45,034 nt of DNA, from assembly GCA_046351595.1 (NCBI GenBank), contig JAXLYE010000017.1, forward strand, positions 1 through 45,034, in the 5' to 3' direction. Under the pieces are notes generated by a model. It did not search any database. It was not told the origin of the DNA and saw nothing but the letters and a program-made list of their open reading frames with translations. Position 1 is the first letter of the stretch. Each line of letters begins with the position of its first letter. The DNA is from JAXLYE01 sp046351595. GTDB taxonomy: Bacteria > Myxococcota_A > Polyangia > Palsa-1104 > JAEUJZ01. The position numbers and the translations under genes are program-made. Shown here piece by piece: positions 43,957-45,034 of the stretch.

Positions 43957-45034
43957 GCTCTCTCTCTCGTCGCGCTCTGCTGCGGAGGCTGGCGGCGGGG
44001 GCCGGCAGCGCCTTTCTGCTGCCGCTGATGTCGCGGCTCGTGCACGCTGCGCCGACCCGGACGCCGCGCTTCGTCTTCATCCTGGAGGGCAACTGCTACG
44101 AGCCGGTCACGGTCCTGGATCCGGCGACGCTCGCGGCCATCAACGCCACGGCGATGCCGCAGGTGCAGGCCACGGACCGCTGGTGGTACTCGAGCTACCG
44201 CCACAAGGCGCCGCTGATCACCGCGTCGACGCAGTTTGGCAGCACCAAGGCGCTCGGCGCCATCGCCACAAGCGGCCTCGCTGCGCAGACCGCGGTCCTG
44301 TTCGGGCTCTCCTCGCGCATCACCGGCGGCGGCCACTCGGCCTCGCACGGCGTCTTGAGCTCGACCCGCACCGTCGGCGGCCAGCCCGGCGGACCGACGA
44401 TCGACACCGCACTGGGCACGGTGCCCGGCGTGCGCGGAACGACGCCGTATGACGTCATCCGGCTCGGGGTCTCGTACGACCTGAAGCAGCGGCTGAACTA
44501 CGACACGTGCGCCTACGATCGCGGCCGCGCGGCGCCGCTCATCGTCGATCCGTACGCGGCCTACAGCACGCTGTTCGGACTCGTCGGCACGGCGGCGGAT
44601 CAGGCGGCGTTCGATCAGCGCGCGAACCTGCTCGCCTTCGCGCAAAAGGACGTCACCGCGGCGCTGTCGACCTTCGGCGGCAACAGCGCCGAGCGGGCCA
44701 AGCTCGAGGCGTACCTTTCGACGCTGCAGGCGAGCGCGATACGCCAGAGCCAGCTCGTGGCCATCCGCTCGAAGCTCTTGGGCGTGGCGCCGACCGCGCC
44801 CGCGACCAACCCGCTTTACAACCAGAACCTGCCGATGAACAACAACCCCATCAAGCGCTTCGCCGGGCAGCTCGAGCTGGCAACGGCGGCGATCATGGGC
44901 GAGCTGACCCACGTCGCGGTCATCGGCTGCGCCACCGGCGGCGCCTTCAACCTGACCTACCCCACCGCCAGCCCGGCGGCGAACAGCGGCGTCACCCGCC
45001 ACGATCTGCACCACGGCTCCGCCGTGAACGCCAG
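43953..45034 (+). CDS. DUF1552 protein with Tat signal (3' end outside the window)
   Basis: At least 360 residues. The N-terminus SRRALLRRLAAGAG is a twin-arginine signal, then VFILEGNCYEPV and the conserved GGGHSASHG region (~130-138) identify DUF1552, a sulfatase-like exported protein family. GGAGG precedes the ATG, which overlaps the previous stop. Its partner gene suggests a shared function at the cell surface, not known in detail. The end is beyond base 45034. Confidence 0.88.

Overview
The window is very GC-rich and densely coding on both strands, with many GTG starts. Its gene types point to a member of the Myxococcota (myxobacteria and relatives): a MYXO-CTERM cell-surface protein with myxobacterial Cys-rich repeats, eukaryotic-type Ser/Thr kinases with extracytoplasmic tails, a PEGA-domain membrane protein, VWGTD-repeat and NHL-type propellers, many small lipoproteins, a caspase-like protein under an ECF sigma/anti-sigma pair, and a DUF1592/DUF1588 plus DUF1552 pair. 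I see no rRNA, tRNA or CRISPR array. The last gene runs off the right end, and the left edge lies inside a 42-bp repeat.

Layout. 1-5.0 kb: a tyrosine recombinase, a YheT-type hydrolase, a CNNM/HlyC-type transporter and a PEGA protein. A 42-bp exact direct repeat (1-42 and 3926-3967) and a paired GTTGCAC motif occur at both ends of this block, so it could be a small integrated element. 5.0-8.1 kb: cupin, small membrane protein, small ORF and a secreted barrel-like protein. Two copies of a ~115-bp repeat with inverted ends each fill a gap between convergent genes. 8.1-10.5 kb: sterol-desaturase-family enzyme with divergent TetR regulator, then a TipAL-type MerR regulator with a textbook autoregulatory promoter. 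10.8-17.7 kb (all +): SIMPL-domain protein, PAS-STAS (RsbR-like) protein, overlapping bestrophin and beta-carbonic anhydrase genes, SpoIIAA-like protein, DUF2721 protein, MpaB/Lcp-type oxygenase and a serine beta-lactamase-like hydrolase.

17.7-22.4 kb: two tandem, related Ser/Thr kinases, divergent from a STAS-like gene. 22.8-25.1 kb: two propeller proteins. 25.6-29.2 kb (minus): a four-gene unit of ECF sigma factor, anti-sigma factor, a caspase-like domain fused to a predicted outer-membrane beta-barrel, and a DUF2846 lipoprotein. Divergent from it is a protein with ADP-ribosyltransferase-like motifs (29490-30404). 30.4-36.0 kb: copper type II monooxygenase-like lipoprotein, Cys-rich lipoprotein, YdcF/DUF218 lipoprotein, two more STAS-like proteins and a TraA-like MYXO-CTERM protein. 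36.0-36.7 kb is a scar holding the C-terminal remnant of a metallo-beta-lactamase hydrolase. 36.7-45.0 kb: GH5 glycosidase lipoprotein, SDR, lipoprotein, a TetR/hydrolase divergent pair with two visible operator-like palindromes, and the DUF1592/1588-DUF1552 pair.

The strongest candidates for something new are the sigma/anti-sigma/caspase-barrel/lipoprotein unit with its divergent ART-like gene, the recurrent STAS-like small proteins (four in ~22 kb) near kinases and a PAS-STAS protein, and the ~115-bp inverted-end repeat at convergent gene ends. All functional statements come from reading motifs by eye; no database search was possible.
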